Program-made: the position numbers and the translations under genes | Shown here: one piece after another, positions 5,353 through 6,049 of the stretch | Layout of the letters: each line of letters starts with the position of its first letter | Position numbering within the stretch: the stretch's first letter is position 1 | NCBI GenBank assembly: GCA_903921945.1 | Contig: CAIXSC010000793.1 | Location: forward strand, 1-6,049 | Reading direction: 5' to 3' | Origin: an uncultured Planctomycetaceae bacterium | GTDB taxonomy: Bacteria > Planctomycetota > Planctomycetia > Pirellulales > Pirellulaceae | Length of the DNA: 6,049 nt | Notes under the pieces: generated by a model | Seen by the model: the letters and a program-made list of their open reading frames with translations, nothing else | Database searches by the model: none | What the model was told of the DNA's origin: nothing

Positions 5353-5368
5353 GGTTGCGGCCGCAACC
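5353..5368. repeat. Perfect 16-bp palindrome
   Basis: GGTTGCGG-CCGCAACC is fully self-complementary. Outer AATTGG (5340-5345) and CCAATT (5367-5372) form a second, overlapping inverted pair. It lies in non-coding sequence with no recognisable neighbour gene. Confidence 0.6.
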
Positions 5369-5464
5369 AATTTCCCGGCTCTTGAAAGCGCCCGCGCCGC
5401 TATTGCGCGGTCCGGTCGCAAATCTCTGGCTTAGAACGATTTGAAGGCATGTAGTGGAGACAAC

Positions 5465-5530
5465 ATGAGGCTGTCGTCACATCGCCAAGCTTGGATGTGG
5501 CAATTATGCCATCCGCAGTGGACAGGCTGA
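5465..5530 (+). CDS. Possible 21-residue micro-ORF
   Basis: ATG at 5465 is preceded by GTGGAGA, with GGAG 5 nt upstream, and runs 21 codons to TGA at 5528-5530. The peptide starts M-R-L-S-S-H-R-Q and has three Trp residues (10, 12, 19), which is unusual. No family is recognised. The ribosome site is the only positive evidence; a chance frame is likely. Confidence 0.15.
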   Translation: MRLSSHRQAWMWQLCHPQWTG

Positions 5531-5545
5531 GATTGATTTTCAATG

Positions 5546-5767
5546 CGCGAGCCGGCCCGGCCGAGCCCGAAATTCTCGCGGTTTGACGGGAAATTCCGAC
5601 CTTAAACGGCGGCGGCTGGGAGCCATCGACCAGAAACCGGGCAAGAACGGGCCGCAGGTCGCGTGCCGTTCGCTCAAGTCAACGCAGATTGACAAAAAAC
5701 CCATCTGTGGAAGGGGTTTGGTCGGTCAATTCTGGGTCTCGCTCCCCCACAAAGCGCAGCAAACCCC
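5546..5767 (+). ncRNA. Candidate structured RNA region with competing stems
   Basis: Several inverted repeats follow one another: CGCGAG/CTCGCG (5546-5551 with 5575-5580), GTCAA/TTGAC (5678-5682 with 5689-5693), AAACCC/GGGTTT (5697-5702 with 5714-5719) and GGGGTTTG/CAAACCCC (5713-5720 with 5760-5767). The last two are mutually exclusive because both use 5714-5719. A terminator-like hairpin follows directly. A weak 62-codon frame (TTG start at 5583, stop 5769-5771, no ribosome site) overlaps it but I do not accept it as a gene. No known RNA family was recognised. Confidence 0.25.
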
Positions 5768-5769
5768 GT

Positions 5770-5792
5770 AGCTGTCCACGGACAGCTCTTTT
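5770..5792 (+). terminator. Intrinsic terminator candidate
   Basis: AGCTGTC (5770-5776) pairs perfectly with GACAGCT (5781-5787) around a CACG loop, followed by CTTTT (5788-5792). This is the most terminator-like structure in the window. No convincing gene lies upstream in the same direction, so it would end either a non-coding transcript or the weak frame at 5583-5771. Confidence 0.5.
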
Positions 5793-5876
5793 GGGTAGTG
5801 TGAGGACGGCTCTCAAGTAGTTGCCGTCATGGGCTGAGCGACCAAGTCAACTGCGATGGAGTCGCCTACCCGCAGG

Positions 5877-5913
5877 CGAGTCGGCTTGGCCGCTTGCCGT
5901 GGCTACCGACTCG
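5877..5913. repeat. 8-bp inverted repeat overlapping the end of the right-edge ORF
   Basis: CGAGTCGG (5877-5884) pairs with CCGACTCG (5906-5913) around a 21-nt loop. It spans the stop of the minus-strand frame at 5903, so it could mark that gene's 3' end. There is no T-run after it on either strand. Confidence 0.35.
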
Positions 5914-6049
5914 GCGGACTCTCATCGGCTACGAAGCGTCGACAATCGCGACGCATCGAAGCGGCGACTTCCGCCATCCATCGGAAACGTCGAGCAATGG
6001 TCTCGACCGCATCCGACCACCGAGTCCCGTCGAGTCCGAAACGCAACCA
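5903..6049 (-). CDS. Possible 3' end of a minus-strand gene entering from the right edge
   Basis: Reading the minus strand from 6049 gives 48 open codons ending in TAG at 5903-5905. The chain has Trp/Phe/Arg-containing helix-like stretches (W-S-D-A-V-E-T-I-A-R-R-F, then M-A-E-V-A-A-S-M-R-R-D) and ends E-S-P-P-S-R. I do not recognise a family. It is the most protein-like of the frames open at this edge, but an open frame of this length in GC-rich DNA is weak evidence, and an Arg-rich plus-strand frame from 5856 is also open. Confidence 0.25.
   Translation of the reverse strand, partial: WLRFGLDGTRWSDAVETIARRFRWMAEVAASMRRDCRRFVADESPPSR

Larger units (their letters stand above)
4278..5902. other. 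Gene-poor repeat-rich region (about 1.6 kb)
   Basis: No open frame here looks like a real protein. The frames seen are short, rich in Arg, Ser and Cys, built from repeats, or lack a ribosome site. What it contains is listed separately: the palindromic repeat cluster (4355-4593), the T-rich 9-bp-periodic tract (4664-4695), a 12-bp tandem repeat (4962-5005), palindromes at 5083-5108 and 5353-5368, a 21-codon micro-ORF (5465-5530), and a structured stretch ending in a terminator-like hairpin (5546-5792). No tRNA- or rRNA-like sequence was recognised. Confidence 0.65.

Noticed and set aside
5856..6049. Plus-strand frame open to the right edge (M-E-S-P-T-R-R-R-V)
   Set aside because: The translation is Arg/Ser-rich without helix or strand pattern, no good ribosome site is seen, and it overlaps the slightly more protein-like minus-strand frame.

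Overview
The window looks like chromosomal DNA from a GC-rich bacterium, most likely a planctomycete (Pirellulales-like). The evidence is indirect. It rests on a short HPF/RaiA-type protein with the G-V-D-K-x-C-R motif, a full-length NhaR-type regulator, and a long gene-poor tract full of short palindromes and 9-bp repeats that I associate, from memory, with planctomycete genomes. No rRNA, tRNA or other taxonomic marker is present, so this assignment is an inference.

Layout. Positions 1-888 hold two minus-strand genes: the N-terminal part of a TerB-like helical protein (runs off the left edge) and a 116-residue HPF/RaiA-family ribosome-associated protein. A 282-bp divergent intergenic region (889-1170) follows, with a long nested hairpin upstream of the hpf-like gene and a T-N11-A LysR-type operator candidate upstream of nhaR. 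Plus-strand genes then run from 1171 to 4277: an NhaR-like LysR regulator, a possible 53-codon ORF that overlaps both nhaR and its downstream neighbour, the glutamine amidotransferase PabA/TrpG, and MoeA, whose start overlaps the pabA/trpG stop by 4 bp. MoeA carries an Ala/Ser/Gly/Pro-rich insertion built from an imperfect in-frame DNA repeat.

Positions 4278-5902 contain no convincing protein gene. They hold a family of five 23-24-bp palindromic repeats (three at an exact 28-bp period), a 9-bp-periodic TTCGTGTGT tract, a 12-bp tandem repeat, several isolated palindromes, and a structured segment near 5546-5792 ending in a terminator-like hairpin with a T-run. A weak minus-strand ORF enters from the right edge (5903-6049).

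How the genes relate. The amidotransferase would supply ammonia for anthranilate or 4-amino-4-deoxychorismate, so it serves tryptophan or folate synthesis. MoeA performs the last step of molybdenum cofactor synthesis. Their 4-bp overlap suggests co-expression and translational coupling, not a shared pathway. NhaR and HPF-like proteins are both stress-associated and divergently arranged, so regulation by NhaR from the shared intergenic region is plausible but unproven. I see no defence system, transposase, integrase or CRISPR array. The most unusual content is the repeat-rich non-coding tract and the repeat-built MoeA insertion.
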